Shown in pieces: positions 19,413-28,220 of a DNA stretch of 64,000 nt; positions within the stretch are counted from its first letter, which is position 1; each line of letters begins with the position of its first letter. A model generated the notes under the pieces. It did not search any database, was not told where the DNA came from, and saw only the letters and a list, made by a program, of their open reading frames with translations. The stretch comes from Massilia brevitalea (GTDB lineage Bacteria; Pseudomonadota; Gammaproteobacteria; Burkholderiales; Burkholderiaceae_D). The stretch is taken from assembly GCF_030711405.1 (NCBI RefSeq), contig NZ_JAULSI010000006.1, positions 71,390-135,389 on the forward strand, written 5' to 3'. The position numbers and the translations under genes are program-made.

Positions 19413-20533
19413 CGCGTCCCCGCCAAATCGTTGTAGATCGCGGCCAGGCGGCCGCAGACTGCCTGTGTCGAATACTGTGCTTCCACTGTCTTGCGCGCGC
19501 TGGCGCCGAGCCGGCTGCGCAGGCCCTCGTCGGCGAGCAGGCGCGCCAGGGCGCGCGCCAGGGCGGCGCCGTCGTGCGGCGGCACCAGCAGGCCATTCTC
19601 GCCGTCGCGCACCAGTTCCGGGATGCCGCCCACGCTGCTGGCCACCACCGCCTTGCCGGCCGCCATCGCTTCCAGCAGCGCCATCGGCAAGCCCTCGGCA
19701 TGCGACGGCAGGCAGAACACGCTGGCCCGCGCCAGCTCGGCGTCGCGCGCGGCGGCGTCCAGCCAGCCGGGCAAGTCGATATGCCCGGCGATGCCGCGCT
19801 GCGCCGCCTGGCGCCGGAATCCGTCCAGGTCGCCGCTGCCGCCCATCACCAGGCGCAGCTGCGGAAAGCGCGGCGCCAGTTGCACGACGGCGTCCAGCAG
19901 TTCGGCCGTGCCCTTGGCTGCTTCGAGCCGGCCAAGGAAGAGGATGCGGCCCGGGACCACGGTTTCCGTCTCGCCTGCCAGGCTGGCAAGGTGTGCCGGG
20001 CTTTCCGGGACGGTGGTGGTCCTTGCCGCAGGCAGGGACACTGCGTTCGGCACCACGGCCACGCGCGCCTTCGGCGCGAAGCCTTCGATAAAGACGGCCC
20101 AGCTGTCGGACAGGGCGATGACGAGCGAGCTGCGTTCGAGGGTATGGCGGATCCAGCGCCGCATCAGGGCGCCGGAGCGCTCCAGTGCGTATTCGCGGAA
20201 GGTGCCGCCGTGCAGGTGGAAAATGGTCTTGCAGCCGCTGGCGCGTGCCAGCAGCAGCACCAGCGACTTGCGCACGAAACTCGCTCCCGATGAAGCATGG
20301 GCGTGGACGATGGCCGGACGCTGCAGCAGGCAGGTCGCCAGCGTGGCCCAGAGGCCGGCGCCGGCGTGGCACAGCTTGGCCAGGGCGCCGCCCTCGCGGT
20401 GGGTGCTGACGTAGTGCACCGCCTCGCGTTCGAACAAACCGCCGGCCCGCAGCACCGACAATATCGCTGCCACCCCACCCCGCCCGTCGAGGGCCGTGCC
20501 GACCATCAGGATGCGCGGCGCGCGCGCTTTCAT
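19409..20533 (-). CDS. Glycosyltransferase family 4
   Basis: A 374-residue GT-B retaining glycosyltransferase. The N-terminal acceptor domain has VGTALDGRGGVAAI and HAHASSG; the C-terminal donor domain has GRILFLGRLEAAKG and the nucleotide-sugar motif PSHAEGLPMALLEAMA with its EX7E-type glutamates. It acts in the cytoplasm on the lipid-linked repeat. The donor and acceptor cannot be read from sequence. It is coupled to the heparinase-like gene by an ATGA overlap. Confidence 0.92.
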   Translation of the reverse strand: MKARAPRILMVGTALDGRGGVAAILSVLRAGGLFEREAVHYVSTHREGGALAKLCHAGAGLWATLATCLLQRPAIVHAHASSGASFVRKSLVLLLARASGCKTIFHLHGGTFREYALERSGALMRRWIRHTLERSSLVIALSDSWAVFIEGFAPKARVAVVPNAVSLPAARTTTVPESPAHLASLAGETETVVPGRILFLGRLEAAKGTAELLDAVVQLAPRFPQLRLVMGGSGDLDGFRRQAAQRGIAGHIDLPGWLDAAARDAELARASVFCLPSHAEGLPMALLEAMAAGKAVVASSVGGIPELVRDGENGLLVPPHDGAALARALARLLADEGLRSRLGASARKTVEAQYSTQAVCGRLAAIYNDLAGTR

Positions 20534-20660
20534 GCGCAGGCTCCGGCAGGCGTTGGCACCGATCTGGTGGGAAGGAAGTGGTTCACGTTTCTTAATAAAG
20601 GTACAATATTTCGATCATACATCAAGAATTTCCCCTCCCGCGCACGGTTCGCCACAGAAT

Positions 20661-21944
20661 TCACATTTCAAACGCAATAAATTCATACTTGCCGTTCGGT
20701 CCGCGTGGAATGGCCGCAACCCGCTCCACGCCTGCGTCCACGCCGGGTACACGCAGGAGGAACTTGTCCAGCAGGGCCGCTTCGTCGGCCGCGCCGAAGG
20801 CGTCGGTGGCGACGACGCGCAGCACGAAACGCGCGTCGCCGCGATACAACACCTGGCCTTCGAGCAGGCCGCGTTCATGGCCCTGGAATACCCGGTCGAG
20901 GCGGGCAATGACCCGGCCGTCGGGCAGGGTCACGATGCGCTCCTGGCGCCCGATCACGGCCTTGACGGTGGGGAAAACCCGGCCGCAGGCGCAGGGCCGG
21001 CCGTTGCCAGGGAGAACACGGTCGCCGGTGCGGTAGCGCACCAGCGGCATGGCCGCATTGTTCAGGGTGGTGCCGACCAGTTCGCAGCTGCCGTCTTCTC
21101 CTTCCAGCAATTCGACGGCGCCGTAGTCGGTCAGCACGTGGTAGTTGCCGCGCTCGCAGCTGCCGATGGCCACCACCCGTTCGGCCTGGCCATACCAGTC
21201 GTAGACCGGCACGCCGAAGGCGCTTTCCACGGCCATGCGTACTTCCGGCTCCAGGGTTTCCGACGACGTGAGTACGCCGCGCAGTGCCCGGCCGCGATAG
21301 CGCTGCCCGGCCGCGTTCAGCCAGGCGGCGAGGGTGCCGACCGAGGACGGGTAGGCATGGATGACCACCGGGTCGTGCCGCTCGAGCGCGCCGACATAGG
21401 CGCCAATGGTGGCGTTCGACAGGTGGTAGGACGACATCATGAGCATCTTGCCGAACCAGTCCTGGCACCAGTAGCGCCCGTCGGGCGGCTGCGGCGGGCA
21501 AACGATCTCGCCACGGATCCAGGCGCGCCGCTGGCCGTGGCGCCAGCCGATCCAGGCCAGCTGGCGCTGGATGAAGCCTTCCTCGCGGATCACGGCGCCC
21601 AGGGTCTGCACCAGCGCCAGCGGGCTGCCCGAGGTGCCGCTGGTGCGGATCGTGTTGCGCAGCAGCGTGCCCAGGCTGCGCGGACGCAGGAAGCGCTCCG
21701 GATGGCGCTGCAGCTCGGTCTTGTCGAGCAGCGCCGCGCCTTGAGTGAGACGGCGCAGGCGGGTGCCGTCCGGCTCCACGGGCACGCCGATGCGGCGCGC
21801 GCGGCGCGCGATGGCTGCGTTCAGCAGCGCCGCCGAGCGCTCCACGGCGGCCAGGCGCGGGTACACCAGGTAGCGGCCCCAGAAGCCGCGCAGCAGCTCG
21901 CGCAGCAGCGAGCGCAGCGTAAACTTCAGCGAATAGGTCCACAT
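20661..21944 (-). CDS. CapK/PaaK-like adenylate-forming enzyme
   Basis: A 427-residue member of the phenylacetate-CoA ligase (PaaK)/CapK branch of the adenylate-forming superfamily. Motifs are RTSGTSGSP (AMP-binding loop), YDWYGQAE, and YRTGDRV; a Cys pair follows in PCACGRVFP. Relatives are common in capsule and exopolysaccharide loci, where their function is poorly known; activation of a carboxylic acid for acylation of the polysaccharide is a reasonable inference. The first 19 bp overlap the end of the upstream GT4 gene. Residues 1-60 are basic and amphipathic. Confidence 0.82.
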   Translation of the reverse strand: MWTYSLKFTLRSLLRELLRGFWGRYLVYPRLAAVERSAALLNAAIARRARRIGVPVEPDGTRLRRLTQGAALLDKTELQRHPERFLRPRSLGTLLRNTIRTSGTSGSPLALVQTLGAVIREEGFIQRQLAWIGWRHGQRRAWIRGEIVCPPQPPDGRYWCQDWFGKMLMMSSYHLSNATIGAYVGALERHDPVVIHAYPSSVGTLAAWLNAAGQRYRGRALRGVLTSSETLEPEVRMAVESAFGVPVYDWYGQAERVVAIGSCERGNYHVLTDYGAVELLEGEDGSCELVGTTLNNAAMPLVRYRTGDRVLPGNGRPCACGRVFPTVKAVIGRQERIVTLPDGRVIARLDRVFQGHERGLLEGQVLYRGDARFVLRVVATDAFGAADEAALLDKFLLRVPGVDAGVERVAAIPRGPNGKYEFIAFEM

Positions 21945-23344
21945 GGCGGGCAGATGGCGCTGTAGACCTGCGCGACCTTGCGGCCGAGGATGGCGTAGCT
22001 GCGGTGCGCACGGACCCAGGGCGGCCCGCGCGCGGCCACCCCGGCCGCCAGTGCGCGGTCGTCCAGCAGGCGCAGCGTGGCTTCGGCAAAGGCTTCGGCC
22101 TGCATCGGCACGCACAGCCCGGCTCCGCTCTCTTCGAGGACCAGAGCCTGGTCGGGAATGTCGTTGGCCACGCTCGGGAGGCCCAGCGCCAGGTACTCGA
22201 CCAGCTTGGTGGGAGAAGACACGTCGAACAGCACCCCGCGCGGGATCGGCGACAGGCCGACTTCGGCGCGCACGGCATAGCCGAGCGCCTCGCGCTGGGG
22301 CAGCCAGCCGGTGAGCAGCACGTGCCGGTCGAGCTTCAGGCTGGCGATCTCGCGCCGCATCCAGGCCATTTCGTCGAGCGAGGGCGCGTCGCCGGCGATC
22401 ACCAGCAAGACCTCCGGCAGGCGCGCGCGCAGCAGCAGCGCAACGTCGAGCAGGAAGCCGGACTGGCGCGATTGCGCCACGCTGCCCAGGTAGAGCACCA
22501 CGCGGCGCCCATCCAGGCGCGGGTCGCTGCTGGGCGCGATGGCGCTGCGCTCGAACAGGGCGCTGTCGACGCCCATCGGCACCGCCGTCATGCGCCCGGG
22601 GGCAATGCCGCGCCCGGCCAGCCAGACGCGCATCGCCTCGCTCTGCACGAACACGTGGTCGGCGCGCGGCAGCACCAGGCGGTACAGCAGCAGACGCGAG
22701 GCTTGCGCACGCAGCGCGGGCGCAAGCCACAGTGCTCCCCTGCCCCGCTTGCCGATGGCGTCGCGCCGCACCTCGAAGCCTTCGACGATCGGAAACGACA
22801 TCCAGTAGACAAAAGGGACGCCCAGCAGACGCGCGGCTTGCGCACGCAGCGCGTGCGCAAGCCACAGTGCTCCCCTGCCCCGCTTGCCGATGGCGTCGCG
22901 CCGCACCTCGAAGCCTTCGACGATCGGAAACGACATCCAGTAGACAAAAGGGACGCCCAGCAGACGCGCGGCCAGCCAGGCCACGAAGGCGCTGGCGATC
23001 TTGTCGCGCACCTGGATGCAGCCCGGACGCACGCGGCGCCAGGCGCGCAGCAGGCCGAGCACGTCCCAGAACGGAGAGAATACGGCGGCGAAACGGCTGC
23101 CCAGGCGGCCGACCACCTGCATGCCGCCCCGGTCAGGCTGCCCGGTGCTGCCGGTGCCGTCGGTGTCGTCGGTGCCATCCGGGCCATCGGGACCGTCCGC
23201 GGCATCCGGGCCGGCCTGCCCGACCAGTTCGGCATGCACGCCATGGCGCGGCAATTCGGCGCCGAACAGGGTCAGCACATCGGCCCGGCGCGGCGGCAAG
23301 GGGTCGCGGACGATGTAGGCAATCGATAGCGGACGGGAGCGCAT
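21926..23344 (-). CDS. Glycosyltransferase family 4 with internal 45-residue tandem duplication
   Basis: A GT-B glycosyltransferase of 472 residues. The donor domain is intact (VVLYLGSVAQSRQSG, LSPIPRGVLFDVSSPTK, LVEYLALGLPSVA). The N-terminal domain is abnormal in two ways: an Asp/Gly/Thr-rich low-complexity insert follows the second beta strand (about residues 45-70), and a 45-residue block beginning ARLLGVPFVYWMS is present twice in tandem (about 126-215), differing at one residue (His/Pro). Without the duplication the protein would have a normal family length of about 427. The repeat may disturb acceptor binding. The start at 23344 is the first Met before RSRPLSIAYIVRD. Confidence 0.85.
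   Translation of the reverse strand: MRSRPLSIAYIVRDPLPPRRADVLTLFGAELPRHGVHAELVGQAGPDAADGPDGPDGTDDTDGTGSTGQPDRGGMQVVGRLGSRFAAVFSPFWDVLGLLRAWRRVRPGCIQVRDKIASAFVAWLAARLLGVPFVYWMSFPIVEGFEVRRDAIGKRGRGALWLAHALRAQAARLLGVPFVYWMSFPIVEGFEVRRDAIGKRGRGALWLAPALRAQASRLLLYRLVLPRADHVFVQSEAMRVWLAGRGIAPGRMTAVPMGVDSALFERSAIAPSSDPRLDGRRVVLYLGSVAQSRQSGFLLDVALLLRARLPEVLLVIAGDAPSLDEMAWMRREIASLKLDRHVLLTGWLPQREALGYAVRAEVGLSPIPRGVLFDVSSPTKLVEYLALGLPSVANDIPDQALVLEESGAGLCVPMQAEAFAEATLRLLDDRALAAGVAARGPPWVRAHRSYAILGRKVAQVYSAICPPCGPIR
22701..22970. repeat. 135 bp tandem duplication inside a GT4 gene
   Basis: Copies at 22701-22835 and 22836-22970 are directly adjacent and differ by a single base (G versus T near 22719/22854). 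The period of 135 keeps the reading frame. A short partial copy of the junction (CAGACGCG) also precedes the first unit. Confidence 0.95.
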
Positions 23345-23487
23345 GTCGGGGTCGGCTGGTGATGACCGGTCGATACTAGCGCAGCGCGCTGCCCGAAACC
23401 CGGCCGCAGCAAGCGCGCGCACGGCGCCTTTGCGGCCGCTCAAGCGCGGGCCTGATTCGGCGCTGGAAAGCCACGGGCTGCCGGGAT

Positions 23488-23525
23488 AAAAAAAATCCTC
23501 ACGGCATGGACGCTGTGGGGATTGG
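23488..23525 (-). terminator. Probable rho-independent terminator after the secreted lyase gene
   Basis: On the minus strand an imperfect GC-rich hairpin (AATCCCCACAGC pairing with GCCGTGAGGATT) is followed by eight T. It lies about 50 bp past the stop at 23574 and would separate this gene from the downstream GT4 gene, at least partly. Confidence 0.6.
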
Positions 23526-23573
23526 CTAGCGATGACACCCGCTACGGGAAGCGCGGGCGGACACCGCGCCGTA

Positions 23574-25811
23574 TCAGTTCAGCGTGACCGCTTGCCCCGC
23601 CACCGTGACCGTGCGCACCGTACCCGAGGCCGCCACCTGCACCGGTGGGCGCTTGCAGCCGACGTCGAGCAGCACCAGGAACTCGGCAGTCGACTTGCCG
23701 TCGTTCGGCAGGTAGAAAGCGCCGTGGTCCTCCGTCACGCCGGACTTCGGCGCCGGGCCGGCCCACTTGGCGAAGCTGGCGTTGCCGTTCAGGCTGCGCA
23801 CGCAGACCGACTGGCCGTTGGCGGCAATCTTCACCGCACCCGTGTTTTCCACCGTCATCGCCACCGGGGCGTGCAGGTTGAATTCATAAGTGTGCGGCAC
23901 GCTGGCGGACAGGCGGTCGCGCACCAGGATCGCATTTCCGGCATTGCGCAGGTGCCAGACCTGGCGCTTGGCCATGGTCAACTGGCCACCGTAGGCCGCG
24001 GTGGCGTCGCCCTCGGCATAGTCGTAGCCCGGCTGGGCCGAGAACGCCGTGATCTTGCCGTTGCGTTGCAGCTGCTCGCGGTAGCCGTTCACCAGTTGCC
24101 CCTTGCCGCCGTCGAAGGTGATGGCGTTCTGCGAGCGGCTCTGGTGGTACCAGTCGGTCCAGTAAGGCGAGCCGTACCAGTCGTACCAGCCGGCCTTGAC
24201 CAGCAGCGGCTGGCCGGCCACCGACAGCAACAAGCCATTCTGGTCGCCATGGCTATGGTTGAAGGAACCGTAGGGGCTGGACTTGAAGAAGAGCGAGCTG
24301 CGCGCGGTCGAGCCGATATCGCTGTGCATCGCCACCCAGCCGATGCTCGGGTAGTAGGCGCTGCTCGACGGCGGCGCCTGGGTCCTGGTGTCGGCCACCG
24401 GCATCGGGTACGGCGCCTGCAGCAGCGACAGCGTGTCTTCGGTGCCGCCCAGCTTGTCGACGTACCAGGCGGCGCGCGGCGACACCATGCGCGAACCGAA
24501 AGCGTGGAACACGCGGGTGTCGGGCTTGGTCTCGGAGCCGTCGCCAAAGGCGTGGATCTTCGAGCCCGGCGGCGTGAACTGGGTGGCAAAGTCGAGGAAA
24601 CCCAGGGCCCAGGGCTTGGCGTAGAAGTTCACGCCGGTGGCCTGGGTCAGCGGGTCCCACAATTGCACCAGGTAGCCGGCCGCGTACTCGGCATAGGCGG
24701 TGCCGTTGGCGAAGCCGCCTTCCGGGCCGGCCCAGGGCGACGGCGCATTGGCATAGGCGCGGAACGAGAAGTCGAACCATTTCTGCGCTTCCGGGATGTC
24801 GCCCAGCGAGAGCGAGGAAATCAGCACCAGGAACACCAGGCTGGTGTTTCCGTGCGAATCGAAGGGGTACTGGTCGAGGCGGCCGTTGTCGCCCGCCAGG
24901 TTGCGGTAGATTTCCTCGGTGCGCACGCGCACGGTTTCCAGCCAGCGCGCCTTGCGCGTTGCGTCCAGGTCGCCGGCCAGGCTGTCGACGGCCTTGATCA
25001 GGGACACCGAGATCTGGCGCGTGGCCTGGTCCTGGTTGGCATAGCTGGTCGGGCCGGTCGGATTCAGGCTGGCCAACTGGTCGCCCTTGCGCAGCGCCTC
25101 GTTCAGGAACAGCGGATCGCGCTTCATGCGCCACATGATGGCGGCCGCTTCCAGCTGGCGGCTGGCTTCGTTGATGCGCTGGCGGATGTCGGTCTGCTGG
25201 GCGGCCATGGCGGCGGTCAGCGGCGTGGTGATCGCGATCGGCCAGCGCGCGTCGTTCAGCGCCGGCAGCGCGTTGATCTGGAGCTTGATCTCGTTGCTCA
25301 TGCGGCTCACGTAAGGGTCGAGCTCGGCTTTCTTGGCGGCGTTCCAGCTTGTGTACAGGGTGAATGAAGGCGGCAGTGCGCGCGGACGCGCCTTGGCGGC
25401 GATGCGGCTGCGCAGGGTGGCGTTGTCGGGTACTTCGAACACCGTGGAACGGCTGGTGAGCTGGAAGCTGCGCGGGCTGGACCAGTCGTTGCTGCCGCTC
25501 GGACGCACGCGCCAGGTGTAGTTCCCCAGCGGCAGCGCCTTGGCCGGCAGGTACCAGTTGCGTTCGACGACAGCCTTGACGGGCGCGCCGCTCTCCGGGG
25601 TGATCTCGATTTCGTAGGCGGCCGGGCCCGTGGCGTGGCGCGCCCAGGTGAAGCCGGGCGGATTCTGGGCCTGCACGGCATTGTTGGTGGGACCCGGCTG
25701 GACGATCAGCGGGTCGGTCGACTGCGCCCAGTCGGCACGCGCGTTCAGCGACAGTGCGCACAGGGACGCCAGGGCGAGGGCCTGCAACAGGCCCTGTCGG
25801 TTGAATTTCAT
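23574..25811 (-). CDS. Secreted heparinase II/III-like lyase with DUF4962-type N-terminal region
   Basis: A 745-residue exported protein. The signal peptide ends near LNARA (residue 26). A fibronectin-like strand region (about 60-130, GNYTWRVRPSG) precedes an alpha/alpha-barrel (150-450) and a heparinase II/III beta-sandwich (about 470-700, with NHSHGDQNGLLLS and DWYHQSRSQNAITFDGG). These His/Tyr-containing motifs are those of periplasmic polysaccharide lyases. The start at 25811 has GGAG nine bases upstream. Its position in the exopolysaccharide locus suggests a periplasmic editing or degradative lyase for the exported polymer. It has a 328 bp AT-rich leader and its own terminator, so it may be a separate transcription unit. 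Confidence 0.88.
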   Translation of the reverse strand: MKFNRQGLLQALALASLCALSLNARADWAQSTDPLIVQPGPTNNAVQAQNPPGFTWARHATGPAAYEIEITPESGAPVKAVVERNWYLPAKALPLGNYTWRVRPSGSNDWSSPRSFQLTSRSTVFEVPDNATLRSRIAAKARPRALPPSFTLYTSWNAAKKAELDPYVSRMSNEIKLQINALPALNDARWPIAITTPLTAAMAAQQTDIRQRINEASRQLEAAAIMWRMKRDPLFLNEALRKGDQLASLNPTGPTSYANQDQATRQISVSLIKAVDSLAGDLDATRKARWLETVRVRTEEIYRNLAGDNGRLDQYPFDSHGNTSLVFLVLISSLSLGDIPEAQKWFDFSFRAYANAPSPWAGPEGGFANGTAYAEYAAGYLVQLWDPLTQATGVNFYAKPWALGFLDFATQFTPPGSKIHAFGDGSETKPDTRVFHAFGSRMVSPRAAWYVDKLGGTEDTLSLLQAPYPMPVADTRTQAPPSSSAYYPSIGWVAMHSDIGSTARSSLFFKSSPYGSFNHSHGDQNGLLLSVAGQPLLVKAGWYDWYGSPYWTDWYHQSRSQNAITFDGGKGQLVNGYREQLQRNGKITAFSAQPGYDYAEGDATAAYGGQLTMAKRQVWHLRNAGNAILVRDRLSASVPHTYEFNLHAPVAMTVENTGAVKIAANGQSVCVRSLNGNASFAKWAGPAPKSGVTEDHGAFYLPNDGKSTAEFLVLLDVGCKRPPVQVAASGTVRTVTVAGQAVTLN

Positions 25812-26139
25812 TGAATGATGCTCCGGACGATGGGATGACTTGTCGAGAGGGCCAAACACGGCGTTGGGCCCGATATTGCCGACGATCGACGCTTTTACTG
25901 AACCCATGTCGACCGCTACAAATTCATGTTACCGCAGTAAGAAATTGAACAGCGGCAACTTTTTTCCCGAAATCATCCTTTTTTTGTGTGCATCGCAGAA
26001 ATCCAACGCCAGAATATTAAGCTTGTTTCAGCATCATTTTCACAGTGGCAATAGCTGTGTTGTGTTCACAAAGACGCTCTGCCAACTTTCGTTTTTGTAC
26101 AGGCAAGTTACCGAAAATGCGGCGCACGCCGGCATGTTT
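25812..26139. other. AT-rich intergenic region upstream of the secreted lyase
   Basis: A 328 bp stretch, notably AT-rich from about 25915 to 26110, and the largest gap inside the exopolysaccharide locus. It presumably carries a promoter for the leftward lyase gene, but I could not identify a -35/-10 pair that stands out. No RNA gene or repeat was recognised. Confidence 0.45.
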
Positions 26140-26919
26140 TCAGGTGGGGGCCGCGCGCAAGGCGCGCACGCGTTTCAGGTAGCGCAGGCAGTAGATGGCG
26201 AACGCGAGCGGCGCCTTGCGCAGGTAGCGGCGCCGCACCGTGAACTCTTCCTGACGCGCGCGCAGCTTGTTGGCGCTGGACACGCTGCCGGCATGCTCGC
26301 GGAACACCGTCAGCGGCCGGGCGATCTGGACCGGCGTTGCATGCGCGGCCAGGCGCAGCCAGAGGTCGATGTCCATCGCATAGCGCAGGCCCTCGTCGAA
26401 CAGGCCCACCTGCGCGAACAAATCGCGCCGCACGAACACTGCCGGATGGGCGATCGCCGCGTGGCCGGAGGCATAGGCCCGGTAGCTGAACGGACGCATC
26501 GGGTAGGGTTCGGCCAGCCGGCCATCCTTCAGCACGCGCACCTGGCCCACCACCCAGGCCGCGCCGGTTTCCTCGATGCAGCGCGCCACCCTGTCCAGCA
26601 CGTCGGGGGCGGCATAGTAATCGTCGGAATGCAGGTGGGCGATGTAGTCGCCGCGCGCGGCCAGGATGCCGGCATTCATGGCGCGGCTGATGCCGCCGTC
26701 GACGCCGTGCAGCACGCGCCTGGCGACCGGGTGGGCGTCGATCAGGCCGAGGGTGGCGTCGCTGGAGCCGGCGTCGACGAAGATGTGCTCGAGGTCCTGG
26801 CAGCTTTGCGTGCGCACCGAGGCCAGGGTGTCGGCCAGGGTCGCGGCGCTGTTCCAGGTGCAGGTGACGATCGAGAAGCGCGGCGGCTTCGGGGGTGTAT
26901 TCAGCAGTTCATTCGGCAT
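26140..26919 (-). CDS. Glycosyltransferase family 2
   Basis: A 259-residue inverting GT-A enzyme. It opens with FSIVTCTWNSAATLADTL, has the DXD-like metal site in HLHSDDYY (about residue 98), FVDAGSSDATL earlier, and the catalytic-region motif AMDIDLWLRLA. It is soluble and would add one sugar to the lipid-linked repeat. It overlaps the end of the preceding GT4 gene by 11 bp. The Arg/Lys-rich C-terminus (about 220-259) may contact the membrane. Confidence 0.9.
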   Translation of the reverse strand: MPNELLNTPPKPPRFSIVTCTWNSAATLADTLASVRTQSCQDLEHIFVDAGSSDATLGLIDAHPVARRVLHGVDGGISRAMNAGILAARGDYIAHLHSDDYYAAPDVLDRVARCIEETGAAWVVGQVRVLKDGRLAEPYPMRPFSYRAYASGHAAIAHPAVFVRRDLFAQVGLFDEGLRYAMDIDLWLRLAAHATPVQIARPLTVFREHAGSVSSANKLRARQEEFTVRRRYLRKAPLAFAIYCLRYLKRVRALRAAPT

Positions 26920-28219
26920 ACAGCTCCAGCAGGCGGGGAAGGATGTGGGCGGCGTCGGCGCCGAACGCGGCCGCGCGGGATGGCCGGGCCGGCGCCGTAG
27001 CCAGTTGGCGGCGCACGCGCGCGACCAGGTCGGGCATGCTCCAGGCCAGCTGCAGCTGGCCCGGATACTGCTGGTAGGCGGCCAGTTCCGGCGTGCCGCC
27101 GCGCGCCAGCGCAATGCAGGGCCGGCCCAGGGCCAGCGCTTCCAGCACGGTGGTGCTGCAGGCTTCTTCGCAGACCGAGGGCACCACGCACACATGGGCG
27201 CTGGCAGCCAGCGAGAGCGCACCCGGATAGTCCTGCCAGCCGAGGAAGCGCACGCCCGACCCCGCATGGCGGCTTTCGAGCAACCGACGCTGGGGACCGT
27301 CGCCGGCCACCAGCACCTGCGCCAGCTCGGGCAGGCGCCCCGCGGCGGCGGCCAGGAATTCGCCGAAGCCCTTGCCGGCATCGACCCGGCCGACCAGCAC
27401 CACACGCCCCGCCACCGGCGCCAGCGCGCCATCGACGGTGGCGGCCAGGCGCGGATAATCGACGAAATTCGGAATCACGCGGCAGCGCGCCAGGTCGGCG
27501 TGCGGCACGGCGCGCAGGAACTGGCGCTGCAGGAAGTGCGAGACGAACACGGTCTTGTGCATGGCAAAGGCGCGCGCGGTCTGCTCGCGGTAACGCCGCA
27601 CCGCCACTGCCGTGACGCTCTTGCGCAGCGCACCGGCATGCGCGCAGATGCAGGCCGAGCAGTCGCGCGGCGCCAGCGTGGTGCAGGGCGTGTCGTCGCG
27701 AAAACGCAGGTGGGTCAGGCATTCGCTGCCCTGGTCGTGGCGAGTCTGCACATAGTTCATGCCCGGCGCCACATGCAGGCCCACCATCGGCAGATGGCCA
27801 TGGTAGTGCACGATGTCGGCGTCGGCGGCATGGCGGTTGATGGCGGTGCCGATCTTGCGCGCAAAATAAGGGCGCTTCAGCGGATTGAAGACGCCGAGCT
27901 GGCTTTCCTTCCAGCCCGGATGGGCGTAGTCGAAGCCGGGCACGAAGGCGCCGTGGAAGCCGATCTGGCGGGCGGAATGCGCGGCGCCGTCGGCAGCATG
28001 GCCGGCGCCGCCCGTGTTGCGGCCTCCGGTGTTGTTGCCGATGTGATTGCCGCTGTGATTCCCGTTCTGATTGTCGTGTTGATTGGCGCGGTCGTTGCGG
28101 CCGAGGATGCGCACCTCGTGGCCGCGCGCCAGCAGGGCATTCCCGAGCGTGACCACGTGCTTGCCGAGGCCGCCGATCTGCTCGCCGGGCAAGTCTTCGG
28201 ACACGAGCAGGATGCGCAC
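26909..28219 (-). CDS. Glycosyltransferase family 4 with Asn/His/Gly-rich insert
   Basis: A 436-residue GT-B glycosyltransferase. The start is MRILLVSEDLPGEQIGGLG, and the donor domain shows VVLVGRVDAGKGFGEFL and PSVCEEACSTTVLEALALG. After the second beta strand (about 43-80) there is a low-complexity insert rich in Asn, His and Gly (NQNGNHSGNHIGNN), encoded by degenerate 12 bp repeats. A cysteine cluster (CTTLAPRDCSACIC, about 180-193) may bind a metal, as in some other GT4 enzymes. Donor specificity is unknown. The gene begins one base after the flippase stop. Confidence 0.9.
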   Translation of the reverse strand: MRILLVSEDLPGEQIGGLGKHVVTLGNALLARGHEVRILGRNDRANQHDNQNGNHSGNHIGNNTGGRNTGGAGHAADGAAHSARQIGFHGAFVPGFDYAHPGWKESQLGVFNPLKRPYFARKIGTAINRHAADADIVHYHGHLPMVGLHVAPGMNYVQTRHDQGSECLTHLRFRDDTPCTTLAPRDCSACICAHAGALRKSVTAVAVRRYREQTARAFAMHKTVFVSHFLQRQFLRAVPHADLARCRVIPNFVDYPRLAATVDGALAPVAGRVVLVGRVDAGKGFGEFLAAAAGRLPELAQVLVAGDGPQRRLLESRHAGSGVRFLGWQDYPGALSLAASAHVCVVPSVCEEACSTTVLEALALGRPCIALARGGTPELAAYQQYPGQLQLAWSMPDLVARVRRQLATAPARPSRAAAFGADAAHILPRLLELYAE

Positions 28220-28220
28220 C

